From NCBI RefSeq assembly GCF_013283195.1, contig NZ_JABEKT010000001.1:1644409-1708408 (forward strand): 64,000 nt of DNA, written 5' to 3'. This DNA comes from Ensifer adhaerens (GTDB taxonomy: Bacteria; Pseudomonadota; Alphaproteobacteria; Rhizobiales; Rhizobiaceae). Of the stretch, positions 25,569 to 35,692 are shown piece by piece (the first letter of the stretch is position 1; the number at the start of each line of letters is the position of its first letter). The notes under the pieces were generated by a model, which saw only the letters and a program-made list of their open reading frames with translations, was not told the DNA's origin and made no database searches. The position numbers and the translations under genes are program-made.

Positions 25569-27125
25569 ATGACACGCAAGAACTTTCTGCATGCGTCGAT
25601 CTGCGCACTGGCGATTACAATCGCATCCGGCGCTCAAGGCGCGGACGTCAACTACGACCAGTATGGAGACTACGCCAAATACGGCGCCGCGGCCGACGTG
25701 CCGGGCGCCTGTTCCTATCAGGCGATCGACCAGAAGGACTATTCAGGCAGAACGCTCAAGGTCATCAGTCATGCCGTGCCGGTCATCGGCGAGCCGACCG
25801 ATCTGCACGCCAGGCAGTTCGAGGCGCTGACGGGTGCGAAGGTGGATGTCGTGCACATTCCTTTCGGCGATCTCTATCAGCGCATCATGATCCCGTTCCA
25901 GACGCAGCAGGCAGCCTATGACGTGCTGTTCTATCCGTCGCTCTGGATCGGCGACCTGCACGGTTTCCTGGCGCCGGTTCCCGCGGCGTACAAGGAGGTG
26001 AGCGGGATGAAGGACGTCACGCAGAACTACAAGGATGTGGCGACCTGGGGCGAAGAAATGGTGCAATACCCGGTCGACGGCGACCGGCACTATTTGAAAT
26101 ACCGGTCCGACATCTTCGACGATCCCGACATGCAGGCGAAGTACAAGACCGAGACGGGCAAGGACCTCAAGGTTCCGGCGACCTGGGAAGAGTACAACGC
26201 CGTGGCCAAGTTCTTCTCCGGCTGGGACTGGGCAGGCGACGGACAACCGCATTTCGGCAGCGCAGAGGTTACCAAGCGTGACGACTTGATGTTCTCGGCC
26301 TTCATCAGCCGGGTTGCCGCCTACGCCAAGAACCCGAACGTGAAGGGTGGCTTCTTCTTCGATCTTGAAACCATGGAGCCACAGGTCAACAATCCGGGCT
26401 GGGTCAAGGCGCTGGAAATGTTCATCGATGCGCAGAAAGCCTTCCCTCCGGGCGGCGCAAACTTCGGCCTCGGCGACGAAATATTCTCGTTCGGTGGCGG
26501 TCAGGCGCTGATGAGCTATTCCTGGGACGACGCCTTCATCCAGGCGCAGGAAAAGGACAGCCCGATCCGCAACAAGGTCGCAGCCGCCCCGCTTCCGGGC
26601 GCCAGCGAAGTCTGGAACCGCACGACGAAGAGCTGGGACAAGTTCGAGACGCCGAACACACCGCCCTACATCACCTGGGGTTGGACATCGGCAGTCACGA
26701 AGGCCTCGAAGAACCAGGACATGGCTTTCGATTATCTCTGCTTCTTCTCCAACGAGGCAAACACCACGCTCGATCTCCAGATCGGCCGCTTCGGGGTGAA
26801 CCCTTACCGCACGACCCATTTCGATCCGAAGTTCTGGCAAGACAAGCTCGGATGGGAGCCAAAGGTGGCGGAAACCTACGTCAAGACGCTGAGCGGCATG
26901 GACGATAGCACCAACCGCGTCTTCGACCTGCGCGTTCCGGGCGTCAACCAGTTCATGTCGTCGCTGGCGAATGGCGTGGCGGAAGCAATGGCGGGGCAGA
27001 AAAACGCTCAGGAAGCGCTTGATGGCGTCGCTGCGCAATGGAGCGAAATCATCGACAAGATCGGTACAGAGAAGGTGCGCGACGCCTACGCCAACGTCGT
27101 CGCGCTCGAAGATCACGGTCGATGA
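25569..27125 (+). CDS. Extracellular solute-binding protein (family 1) of carbohydrate ABC importer
   Basis: A 518-residue secreted protein with a signal peptide (hydrophobic ICALAITIASGAQG, cleavage near AQGAD). Family 1 landmarks include FEALTGAKVDVVHIPFGDLYQR and YDVLFYPS. It is longer than the usual 400-450 residues, resembling the large binding proteins of rhizobial glycerol/polyol importers. GGGAGG precedes the ATG. Neighbours are two permeases and two ATPases; the preceding alcohol dehydrogenase suggests a polyol or related alcohol as ligand. Confidence 0.9.
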   Translation: MTRKNFLHASICALAITIASGAQGADVNYDQYGDYAKYGAAADVPGACSYQAIDQKDYSGRTLKVISHAVPVIGEPTDLHARQFEALTGAKVDVVHIPFGDLYQRIMIPFQTQQAAYDVLFYPSLWIGDLHGFLAPVPAAYKEVSGMKDVTQNYKDVATWGEEMVQYPVDGDRHYLKYRSDIFDDPDMQAKYKTETGKDLKVPATWEEYNAVAKFFSGWDWAGDGQPHFGSAEVTKRDDLMFSAFISRVAAYAKNPNVKGGFFFDLETMEPQVNNPGWVKALEMFIDAQKAFPPGGANFGLGDEIFSFGGGQALMSYSWDDAFIQAQEKDSPIRNKVAAAPLPGASEVWNRTTKSWDKFETPNTPPYITWGWTSAVTKASKNQDMAFDYLCFFSNEANTTLDLQIGRFGVNPYRTTHFDPKFWQDKLGWEPKVAETYVKTLSGMDDSTNRVFDLRVPGVNQFMSSLANGVAEAMAGQKNAQEALDGVAAQWSEIIDKIGTEKVRDAYANVVALEDHGR

Positions 27126-27149
27126 ACCGCCGCCGATGACGTCAGACGA

Positions 27150-27179
27150 AGGCGGCACGGCATGTGTGCCGTGCCGCCT
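27150..27179 (+). other. Intercistronic hairpin after binding-protein gene
   Basis: Perfect 13-bp arms (AGGCGGCACGGCA and its complement) enclose a TGTG loop between the binding-protein stop and the permease RBS. No T-run follows, so it is more likely an mRNA-stabilising or partial-attenuation element that raises binding-protein levels over permease levels. Confidence 0.7.
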
Positions 27180-27215
27180 GTTCCAAAGCTGCTACCAAAG
27201 GAAACAGGTCATATC

Positions 27216-28097
27216 ATGGGCCAGACAGGGCTTCGGTTCTACAAATTCTCTTTCCTACTGCCGGGCTTTCTTGTGCTTCTGGCAATCATTCTCTTTCCTC
27301 TGCTCTTTACCATTCGCGTTTCGCTCTCGGGATGGGATGCAATCGCGCCGGGGCTCAACTGGGCGGGTCTGACGAACTACGCTCATGTCTTCAGCGATGG
27401 GCGCTTCTGGGAGGCGATGCTGCGACTGTCGGCCATGGCCGTCGGCACCGTGCTGGTACAATATGTGTTAGGCTTTGCACTTGCGCTGCTCGTCTGGCGA
27501 GACATCCTGTTCCGGCGGATATTTCGGGTGCTGTTTCTCATTCCGATGATGACGACGCCGGTCATCATGTCGGTGATCTGGCGCACGATCTTCCACGAAT
27601 CCCTCGGCCCCGCCAATGATGTCCTCGGTCTCATCGGACTTGGTCCGTATCCGTGGCTCACCTCGGCCAATTTCGCCATGGCCGCTGTCATGCTGGTGGA
27701 AATCTGGCAGTGGACGCCGTTCATGTTTCTGCTTCTACTGGCGGGTCTTCTCAGCCTGCCGCGCGAACCGTTCCTCGCCGCGGCCATCGACGGCGCGGGG
27801 CCGGTTCGCACCTTTTTCAACGTGACTTTTCCGCTGCTGGTTCCGGTTTCGATCGGCGCGGTCGTCATCCGGCTCATCGAAGCCTCGAAAATCATGGAAA
27901 CCGTCTATGTGCTCACCTCGGGCGGGCCGGGAACGGCAACGGAAACTGCCGGCTACTACATCTACATCAAGGGCCTTCGCGATTTCGAGATTGGATATGC
28001 CGCATCGCTCTCGATCACCTACCTGGTCATCATGATCGTGCTTCTGACAATCATCGCCAAGCTCCTCGTTCGCATTTTCATCGGAAGGAGTGCCTGA
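27216..28097 (+). CDS. Sugar/polyol ABC permease (MalF-like)
   Basis: A 293-residue inner-membrane permease with six hydrophobic segments. The cytoplasmic coupling loop LLSLPREPFLAAAIDGAGPVRTFFNVTFPLL contains the EAAxxDGA-type motif. The ATG at 27216 (MGQTGLRFYKFSFLLPGF) is selected: AAAGGAAACAGG precedes it, and the longer reading starts inside the upstream hairpin. It overlaps the next gene by one base (TGATG). Confidence 0.92.
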   Translation: MGQTGLRFYKFSFLLPGFLVLLAIILFPLLFTIRVSLSGWDAIAPGLNWAGLTNYAHVFSDGRFWEAMLRLSAMAVGTVLVQYVLGFALALLVWRDILFRRIFRVLFLIPMMTTPVIMSVIWRTIFHESLGPANDVLGLIGLGPYPWLTSANFAMAAVMLVEIWQWTPFMFLLLLAGLLSLPREPFLAAAIDGAGPVRTFFNVTFPLLVPVSIGAVVIRLIEASKIMETVYVLTSGGPGTATETAGYYIYIKGLRDFEIGYAASLSITYLVIMIVLLTIIAKLLVRIFIGRSA

Positions 28098-28930
28098 TGC
28101 TCTCAACGCTAAAATATATCGCCGTGGTGCTTTGGAGCGCGTTCGTCGTGGCGCCACTGCTATGGGCGCTAACAACCAGCTTCAAGACGGCCAATGGCGT
28201 GACCGGCGGTCCGACCTATCTTCCCTATATCGGCTTTGAGCCTTCACTCGACGGCTGGCGCAGCCTGTTCGGCGGAGCAGGCGGCATCGACATCGTGCGC
28301 CCCTACATGGACAGCCTGATCGTCACCAGCAGCGCCAGTCTGATCTCGATCGTGCTTGGCACCCTTGCCGCCTATGGCTTGTCGCGGTTCGAATACCGGG
28401 CGGGCTTCGTCAAGAACACCGACATCATCTTCTTCTTCATCTCCCAGCGCATCATGCCGCCGATCGTTCTTGCCATCCCATTCTTCCTGATGCTGCAGTT
28501 TCTGGGGTTGCTCGATACGAAGATCGGTCTGATCCTTGTCTATGTGGCGCTACTGCTGCCGATCGCGGTGTGGATCATGGTCGATTTCTTCGATGGCGTA
28601 CCGCGCCAGATCGACGAGATGGCGATGCTCGACGGCTGTACACCGTTCGAAGCCTTCTGGCGTATCGTCCTGCCGAACTCCATGCCGGGCATTCTGGTCG
28701 CAAGCATGTTCTGCGTGATCTTCGGCTGGAACGACTTCTTCTTCGCCTTCACGCTGACCTTCACCGACACGCAGCTTCTGCCGGTCGCGGTCGTTTCGCT
28801 CAATTCTTCGGTTACACCCTGGTGGAGCCTGTCAGCCTCGGCGCTGGTATCGGTGGCCCCTCTCATCCTCATTGCAATTTTCGTCGAGCGGCTCCTGTCG
28901 CGCGGCACGCTTGCCGGCGCGATCCGGTGA
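28097..28930 (+). CDS. Sugar/polyol ABC permease (MalG-like)
   Basis: A 277-residue permease with six predicted helices. The coupling motif QIDEMAMLDGCTPFEAFWRIVLPNSMPG is clear, with Asp-Gly at the expected site. It is translationally coupled to the MalF-like gene. It forms the membrane channel with its partner; the ATPases follow at 28941 and 30023. Confidence 0.92.
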   Translation: MLSTLKYIAVVLWSAFVVAPLLWALTTSFKTANGVTGGPTYLPYIGFEPSLDGWRSLFGGAGGIDIVRPYMDSLIVTSSASLISIVLGTLAAYGLSRFEYRAGFVKNTDIIFFFISQRIMPPIVLAIPFFLMLQFLGLLDTKIGLILVYVALLLPIAVWIMVDFFDGVPRQIDEMAMLDGCTPFEAFWRIVLPNSMPGILVASMFCVIFGWNDFFFAFTLTFTDTQLLPVAVVSLNSSVTPWWSLSASALVSVAPLILIAIFVERLLSRGTLAGAIR

Positions 28931-28940
28931 GGAAACAGAT

Positions 28941-30023
28941 ATGAGCCTCATCCTCGATACCCTACACCTTTCGCACAACGGCGAAGCCCATCTTGACGGC
29001 CTTTCGGCAAGTTTCGCCCGTGGAAGCTTGACAACCGTACTTGGGAGAACGCTGGCCGGCAAAACCACCCTAATGCGTGCGATCGCTGGTCTCCAGCGTA
29101 TTGACAGCGGCACGATGGAACGAGACGGTCAAGCATTCGGCACGCTTCCAGCTTGGCAGCGCGATGTTGCGATGGTCTACCAGCAGTTCATCAACTACCC
29201 GCATCTCAACGTTTTCGACAACATTGCTTTTCCACTGCGAAAACGGCGCCTGCCGGAGGTCGATGTACGCCAGCGTGTCGAATCCGTCCTGTCGATGGTC
29301 GGACTCTCGAATTTTGCGGGGCGCAAGCCGTCGGCACTTTCTGGTGGCCAGCAGCAGCGCGTCGCGCTCGCCCGCGCACTGGTGCGCAAGGCCGATATCC
29401 TTTTGCTCGACGAGCCGTTGGTCAATCTCGACTATAAACTGCGTGAACAGTTGCGCGAGGAATTCCGCGGCCTGCTCACCAGCCAGAGCGACGGCACGGT
29501 GATCTACAACACCACGGAGCCCGCCGAGGCGATGATGCTGGGCGACCGGATCATCGTCATGCACCAGGGCCGAATCCTGCAGACGGGCACCCCGGCTGAG
29601 GTCTTCGAAAGACCTGCCAACACGCTGGTTGCCGGTATTGTCAACGATCCGCCGATGACGATCCTTTCGGGTCGCTTGGACCATGGGCGTATCGTGTTCG
29701 ACGGCGGTGTGGAGCTTGCCGCTTCGGCACATCTGAAAAATCTTCCGCACGGCCTCTACCGTTTCGGCATCAGGGCAACCGAGATCGAGCCTTCGGAAGG
29801 TAGAGGCATTCCAGGGCGCGTCACATTCTCGGAGGTATCGGGATCGGAGACATTCGTGCATGTCGAGACGCCGTTCGGCGAGGCGGTGATGCAACTCGAG
29901 GGCGTTCATCAGGTGACAGATGGATCGCAGATCGGTCTGTCGCTTGCACCGGAGCGGTTGTTCGCCTTCGCCGCCGATGGGGAAGGCGCACTTCTGCGTG
30001 CGCCAGGACAGGGAGAAAACTGA
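28941..30023 (+). CDS. ABC importer ATPase with intact signature but altered H-loop
   Basis: A 360-residue MalK/UgpC-type ATPase with a C-terminal TOBE-like domain. Walker A reads GRTLAGKTT (Ala where Gly is usual), the signature is the canonical LSGGQQQR and Walker B is ILLLDEP. The switch histidine is missing: where the family has TH-D-Q the sequence is TTEPAEAM (Thr192). Its own ATP site is therefore probably impaired, while its signature can still complete the partner's site. ATG 28941 follows AGGAAACAG. Confidence 0.9.
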   Translation: MSLILDTLHLSHNGEAHLDGLSASFARGSLTTVLGRTLAGKTTLMRAIAGLQRIDSGTMERDGQAFGTLPAWQRDVAMVYQQFINYPHLNVFDNIAFPLRKRRLPEVDVRQRVESVLSMVGLSNFAGRKPSALSGGQQQRVALARALVRKADILLLDEPLVNLDYKLREQLREEFRGLLTSQSDGTVIYNTTEPAEAMMLGDRIIVMHQGRILQTGTPAEVFERPANTLVAGIVNDPPMTILSGRLDHGRIVFDGGVELAASAHLKNLPHGLYRFGIRATEIEPSEGRGIPGRVTFSEVSGSETFVHVETPFGEAVMQLEGVHQVTDGSQIGLSLAPERLFAFAADGEGALLRAPGQGEN

Positions 30024-31084
30024 TGGCCTCGATACATTTGGACCAAATTGGTCATTCCTACGGCACGGCCGTCTACGCGCTGGAAAAGACCGACATGCAC
30101 TTCGAGGACGGCAAGACATATGCATTGCTCGGCCCGTCCGGCTGCGGCAAGACGACGATGCTCAACATCATCTCCGGTCTGCTCACCCCCTCCGACGGCC
30201 GCGTGCTGCTCGGCGGCACGGATGTGACGAGAACCAGAACAGCCGAGCGCAACATCGCGCAAGTCTTCCAGTTTCCAGTCGTCTACCAGTCGAAAACTGT
30301 TTTCGAGAATCTTGCCTTTCCGCTGCATTGCCGCGGCTGGGATCGGTCGCGGATTGCCACACGGGTCGCCGAGATTGCCGATCTTCTCGGCCTGACGTCG
30401 CGCCTTAGCCAATCGGCGCGACGGCTGACGGCGGATGAGAAACAATTGATCTCGCTTGGGCGCGGACTTGTGCGAAACGATGTCGCTGCGTTGCTGATGG
30501 ACGAACCTTTGACCGTTATCGATCCGCACATGAAATTCGATCTTCGCCGCCGCATCAAGCAGGCCAATGATCAGACGCGCCATACCGTGGTCTATGTCAC
30601 TCATGACCAGAACGAAGCCATGACCTTTGCCGATGAAGTCCTCGTCATGAGCGCCGGCCGCGTCGTCCAGCGTGGAACGCCGCAGCAATTGTTCGAGGCA
30701 CCCCGCAATCTCTACGTCGGGAACTTTATTGGCTCGCCGGGCATGAACTTCGTTCGGGCAGAGCGCTTAGATGGTGATCTCCGGCTTGATGGCGTCCCCC
30801 TCGTGGGGGCGGATCGCTGTCGTGGTATCGCGCCGGATGCTGAAATCGTCCTTGGTATCCGTCCCGAGCATATCGCCTTCGCGCAAGGTGAGGAACTGGG
30901 CGTCCCCGCATCGATCGTCTCTGCGCAGGACCACGGCAGCCTGCTTGTTGTCGACGTCGCTGTCGGCTCTGACCGACTTAGGATGAAGGTACGCCGTGAC
31001 GTTTCCTTTCCCGCTGGTCAGGCGCGTCTCCGCGTTTCATCCGATCAGGTCCGTCTCTATGTCGACGGCGTTCTGGTGAACTGA
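30023..31084 (+). CDS. ABC importer ATPase with intact H-loop but degenerate signature
   Basis: A 353-residue ATPase paired with the preceding gene, overlapping its stop by one base. Walker A GPSGCGKTT and Walker B ALLMDEP are canonical, and the H-loop YVTHDQNEAM keeps the histidine (His194). The signature LSGGQ is replaced by LTADE (residues 135-139). Together with its partner this predicts one working and one degenerate ATP site in the heterodimer. A C-terminal TOBE-like domain follows. Last gene of the importer operon. Confidence 0.9.
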   Translation: MASIHLDQIGHSYGTAVYALEKTDMHFEDGKTYALLGPSGCGKTTMLNIISGLLTPSDGRVLLGGTDVTRTRTAERNIAQVFQFPVVYQSKTVFENLAFPLHCRGWDRSRIATRVAEIADLLGLTSRLSQSARRLTADEKQLISLGRGLVRNDVAALLMDEPLTVIDPHMKFDLRRRIKQANDQTRHTVVYVTHDQNEAMTFADEVLVMSAGRVVQRGTPQQLFEAPRNLYVGNFIGSPGMNFVRAERLDGDLRLDGVPLVGADRCRGIAPDAEIVLGIRPEHIAFAQGEELGVPASIVSAQDHGSLLVVDVAVGSDRLRMKVRRDVSFPAGQARLRVSSDQVRLYVDGVLVN

Positions 31085-31130
31085 TCGCGGGTATGCGACG
31101 GGGGCTTTGAGCGGGCGTTCCGCTGCCAAC

Positions 31131-31173
31131 TGGATGCCGTCCAAACGTGTACAGTGCTTCTGGACGGCATCCA
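31131..31173. terminator. Long hairpin downstream of importer operon
   Basis: Perfect 13-bp arms (TGGATGCCGTCCA and TGGACGGCATCCA) with a 17-nt loop, starting 47 bp after the last ATPase gene. There is no T-run, so termination is uncertain; it could also protect the 3' end. The stretch 31174-31427 holds nothing I can identify. Confidence 0.45.
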
Positions 31174-31427
31174 AAGTGGTTATGATAGAGAGGCGAGGCA
31201 ATCGCATGAAGGCGTTCGCATTTCAGATTTCTCCAAACGATTTTTCGTAAAAGATTAGGCCATTGTGTATGTCGCGGCGGCCGTTCACTGCGAGGCTATG
31301 CCTGGCTTCCTGACATCGCGGTCCACGCCCGGTGGTCGCCAATGCTTTTGTGCATGGTCACTTGCCCCGTTCGACATCGCTTGAATCGGGAAGCCTATGA
31401 TCTGCTGGGGCCGCGACCGCAACGCAT

Positions 31428-31680
31428 TCAACGCGCGCTTACCATTGAATCGAAAGCGATCGGAAAAGCGTCCACCATGGCGTGAAGGCGGCGCGGTTCA
31501 ATTCCATCACGTGCTTGGACCGAAAGGCCGTGCAGCAAGGTTGCGCAACAATCGCCTATGGCAACCTCATCGACATGGGCCGGAATTTCCCCCGACTGTT
31601 TGCCCGTGTTCACCCGATCAATGATCGATTGCGTCCTCGCCTTCCGATGCTCGGCCAGCCAGTCTCTTATGGCCTCATTC
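31428..31680 (-). pseudogene. C-terminal relic of a TetR/AcrR-family regulator
   Basis: The minus-strand frame encodes NEAIRDWLAEHRKARTQSII, then a segment ending LLHGLSVQARDGIEPRRLHAMVD. This matches the ligand-binding C-terminal half of TetR-family repressors (the GMSVQARDGA motif is characteristic). The DNA-binding N-terminus is absent; instead the frame is joined upstream to IS91-type transposase sequence. It is non-functional as a regulator. Confidence 0.6.
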
Positions 31681-31890
31681 TGCTGGATCTTCTCGCGGTC
31701 ACATCCATTGCACCGATAGTCCTTCCATCGGAAGGCAACATGGTCGTCGTCAAGTTCTCCGACGCGGCTGTTGGCGATAGCGACGCGATCGTTGAAACGG
31801 CCGAGATAGGCGAGCACGGGTCCGGACCGCTGAAAGGCGGCTTTGCATCGACGGCCCATTCGATACGCCGAGCCTGTACGAGATGGCGGC
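31681..31890 (-). mobile_element. IS91-family transposase relic
   Basis: Two minus-strand frames together give LVQARRIEWAVDAKPPFSGP, then, after a frameshift near 31823, VLAYLGRFNDRVAIANSR and HVAFRWKDYR. This order is that of IS91-type (HUH, Y2) transposases. Only about 70 codons remain and they are frameshifted. The relic probably transported or truncated the TetR gene to which it is fused. Confidence 0.6.
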
Positions 31891-31997
31891 TGAACACGGC
31901 GTTGTCGTTGAGATGGGAAAGGTGGCATATTTGATATCGTCGGGAACGACACGGGCGGAGAGGCCGCGAGTGCGGCCTCTCACTCTTCACGCATCGT

Positions 31998-32300
31998 TTA
32001 CAGGGAGATCCGACCGCCGCCCGATTTCGCCTTGACCATCCATGGCGCAACCACGGGAGCCTTCACAAGGATGCCCTTTTTGCGCGCAAAGGAGCGAAGT
32101 GCGTCTTGTGCCACCTGAACGGGCTTGTGTCCGTCATGTGCCAGGTAGCACGTCTTCAGGGTCGCGTCGTGAATGATGTCGCGATCTCCTTTGGACCATT
32201 CCTCAAGGAAATCGATCGCATCGTCCAGGTTTGTGATTTCGAGGACCAGATCCTTCCTTTCACGCAGGTAAACTGGTCGATCAAACATCTTCGTGCGCAT
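31998..32300 (-). CDS. DUF982 family protein
   Basis: A 100-residue rhizobial protein of unknown function. The typical core is FDRPVYLRERKDLVLEITNLDDAIDFLEEWSKGDRD, followed by Cys-containing TLKTCYLAHDG. The ATG at 32300 gives the family N-terminus; the frame is open further upstream without similarity. It lies 140 bp downstream of groEL on the same strand and may be cotranscribed with the heat-shock operon. Confidence 0.75.
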   Translation of the reverse strand: MRTKMFDRPVYLRERKDLVLEITNLDDAIDFLEEWSKGDRDIIHDATLKTCYLAHDGHKPVQVAQDALRSFARKKGILVKAPVVAPWMVKAKSGGGRISL

Positions 32301-32439
32301 TTCTACCTCACTGAATAGGTACGGCACCAACCAATCTGGGGAGCCAGTTAGCCAGGGGGGTACCCCGGGCCCAGTCGGCGGGGCCGATCGGTTGAGTCTG
32401 TCAGACCCGTCCTCGGGAGAACGGGCCTGAACAATCGCG

Positions 32440-34080
<1,641 letters not shown>

Positions 34081-34123
34081 TCAATAGGCAGCTATCTGAC
34101 TGATGGACTTATCGCTGGTTTGT

Positions 34124-34438
34124 TCAGGCCGCCTGCTTGCGCACGGCCGGGGCTTCAATGACACCGAGGACATCGCTTTCTTTCATGATCAGCAAATCTT
34201 CCCCGTTGACCTTGATCTCGGTACCGGACCATTTGCCGAACAGGATGCGGTCTCCCGCCTTGACGTCCAAGGCCTGGATCTGGCCCGCTTCGTTGCGGGC
34301 GCCGGTGCCGACAGCGACAACTTCGCCCTCCTGCGGTTTCTCTTTCGCCGTGTCGGGGATGATGATCCCACCCCTGGTCTTTTCTTCCGATTCAATCCGG
34401 CGGACGAGAATGCGATCATGCAGCGGTCGGAAAGACAT
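34124..34438 (-). CDS. groES: Co-chaperonin GroES
   Basis: A 104-residue 10-kDa chaperonin. It begins [19 protein letters not shown], with the mobile loop [22 protein letters not shown] intact. The ATG at 34438 has GGAGGAAA 4-11 bp upstream; upstream codons in the frame show no similarity. First gene of the groESL operon. Confidence 0.96.
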   Translation of the reverse strand: MSFRPLHDRILVRRIESEEKTRGGIIIPDTAKEKPQEGEVVAVGTGARNEAGQIQALDVKAGDRILFGKWSGTEIKVNGEDLLIMKESDVLGVIEAPAVRKQAA

Positions 34439-34542
34439 GTTTTCCTCCAATGGACAAACAGTAGTGACGTTGTTCCCCATCACCGGAACGGATGACCAGT
34501 CCGGACGGGTACAAGACCTCAAACGAGCGTCTTGCGCAAAAT

Positions 34543-34572
34543 CATCTGGTTTCACGGTTTTTCGAATTCAAG
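34543..34572 (-). promoter_or_regulatory. Putative RpoH heat-shock promoter of groESL
   Basis: Read on the minus strand: CTTGAA, a 17-bp spacer, CCAGAT. The same two hexamers with the same spacing occur upstream of the small heat-shock gene at 35022-35050. The -35 resembles the RpoH consensus CTTGAA/C. It lies about 105 bp upstream of the groES start. No CIRCE element was seen. Confidence 0.5.
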
Positions 34573-34720
34573 AGGTCAACCCAAAAAAATCAGCACTCGC
34601 ATCGAGCGGCTGCTAACATGCTGTAAAGGAACAACAAAAGCCTACTTTACGTTTAGAAATCCGTTGATGACCGCGAACAATTGCGCCACCTTAGCGCTTG
34701 TTGATAAACGGAGGTTAAGC

Positions 34721-34993
34721 ATGCGAGAACCATCGGATTTTGAGCGTCAGATAAACGGCTACGGACTGACCACCGCGCATATCCTTTACCGTATTCCCGA
34801 TTTCGTATCCGTTCTGCAGACCTATGTCTGGCAGGATTACGATCTTGCTCCCGACTTTCCTAGAATGCAGCAATTCCTCGATTTCTGGCAAACCAATCTC
34901 GACGGTCCGCTGCATTCCGTTCGGTATACGCATCAGCGCCTGATCCGACCCAACGAATGGCGCCGCATTGAAGGTGAGTTCACGCTGAACTGA
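34721..34993 (+). CDS. usg: Usg family protein
   Basis: A 90-residue protein matching the alphaproteobacterial Usg family: DFERQINGYGLTTAHILYRIP, then WQDYDLAPDFPRMQQFLDFW and the basic C-terminal RYTHQRLIRPNEWR. GGAGG sits 8 bp before the ATG. Its function is unknown; it is usually a single small gene in rhizobia. Here it is divergent from groES and precedes hsp20. Confidence 0.85.
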   Translation: MREPSDFERQINGYGLTTAHILYRIPDFVSVLQTYVWQDYDLAPDFPRMQQFLDFWQTNLDGPLHSVRYTHQRLIRPNEWRRIEGEFTLN

Positions 34994-35021
34994 GATTTGC
35001 AAAAAAATCTCCAAGGCAGCA

Positions 35022-35050
35022 CTTGAAGCCGGATTTCTCAGATACCAGAT
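35022..35050 (+). promoter_or_regulatory. Putative RpoH heat-shock promoter of hsp20
   Basis: CTTGAA, 17 bp, CCAGAT: both hexamers and the spacer length match the groESL candidate at 34543-34572. Transcription would start near 35057, giving a leader of about 90 nt that contains the ROSE-like structure. Confidence 0.55.
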
Positions 35051-35058
35051 CATCTTCC

Positions 35059-35145
35059 TCCAGCCGCTGACAACAGGGCTGGAAAATGCTGGAAGCGCCG
35101 TCATTCGGCGCTCCATACCCATGTTGCTTTTAGGAGGATATGGCT
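35059..35145 (+). promoter_or_regulatory. ROSE-type RNA thermometer in hsp20 leader
   Basis: Three consecutive hairpins can be drawn. The first is TCCAGCC/GGCTGGA (35059-35083) and the second AGCGCCG/CGGCGCT with a TCATT loop (35094-35112). The third closes CCAT (35113) with ATGG (35140) and pairs TTGCT (35124-35128) with the Shine-Dalgarno AGGA (35132-35135) across a TTT loop. The UUGCU-AGGA pairing with its G-G mismatch is the hallmark of ROSE elements, which melt on heating to free the ribosome site of rhizobial small heat-shock genes. Confidence 0.75.
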
Positions 35146-35622
35146 ATGGCAACATCTTACGACTACACACCTCTCTTCCGATCGAGCGTCGGCTTCGACC
35201 GGCTCTTCAATCTTCTGGAAAACGCCCAGCGCGACCGTTCGACCAGCGATTGGCCGCCGTATGACATTGTCAAGACGGGTGACGACAGCTACCGCATCTC
35301 GATTGCGGTCGCAGGTTTCGCCGAGGGCGACCTCGACATAACGTTCCAGTCCAATCTGCTCACCGTTATTGGCAAGAAGCAGGACTCTCCGTCCGAAGCT
35401 TATCTGCACCGGGGCATCGCCGGCCGCCCGTTCGAACATCGTTTCGAGCTTGCGGACCATGTCAGGGTGAGTGGAGCGGGATTGAGCAATGGTCTGCTGA
35501 CCATCGATCTCGTGCGGGAGATTCCGGAGGCATTGAAACAGCGCAAGATCAGCATTGAAAGCGGTTCCACGCTTGAACGGCCGGACGCAGCGCCGCAGAT
35601 CGACGCACAGAGCGCCGCCTAA
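35146..35622 (+). CDS. Small heat-shock protein, Hsp20/IbpA family
   Basis: A 158-residue alpha-crystallin-type chaperone. The N-terminal arm (FDRLFNLLENA) leads into the core YDIVKTGDDSYRISIAVAGF, LTVIGKK, and the conserved GIAGRPFEHRFELADHV, with SNGLLTIDL at the end of the domain. ATG 35146 is preferred over ATG 35140 because AGGAGG ends at 35137. It holds unfolding proteins for chaperonin refolding and is probably controlled both by RpoH and by the ROSE leader. Confidence 0.93.
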   Translation: MATSYDYTPLFRSSVGFDRLFNLLENAQRDRSTSDWPPYDIVKTGDDSYRISIAVAGFAEGDLDITFQSNLLTVIGKKQDSPSEAYLHRGIAGRPFEHRFELADHVRVSGAGLSNGLLTIDLVREIPEALKQRKISIESGSTLERPDAAPQIDAQSAA

Positions 35623-35639
35623 ATGAAGCATTGGATATT

Positions 35640-35661
35640 GGGCGCCGTTTCGATGGCGCCC
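35640..35661 (+). other. Hairpin between hsp20 and DUF982 gene
   Basis: Arms GGGCGCC and GGCGCCC with an 8-nt loop directly after hsp20. No T-run follows; it may partly terminate or stabilise the hsp20 message while allowing read-through into the next genes. Confidence 0.5.
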
Positions 35662-35692
35662 ATGAGCACACCGGGTTGGAAAGGAGAGCGCT

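Noticed and set aside
25743..27158. A 471-codon open frame on the minus strand opposite the solute-binding protein
   Set aside because: It is antisense to a clear signal-peptide-bearing binding protein, has no family motifs and no ribosome site; long antisense frames are common in GC-rich DNA.
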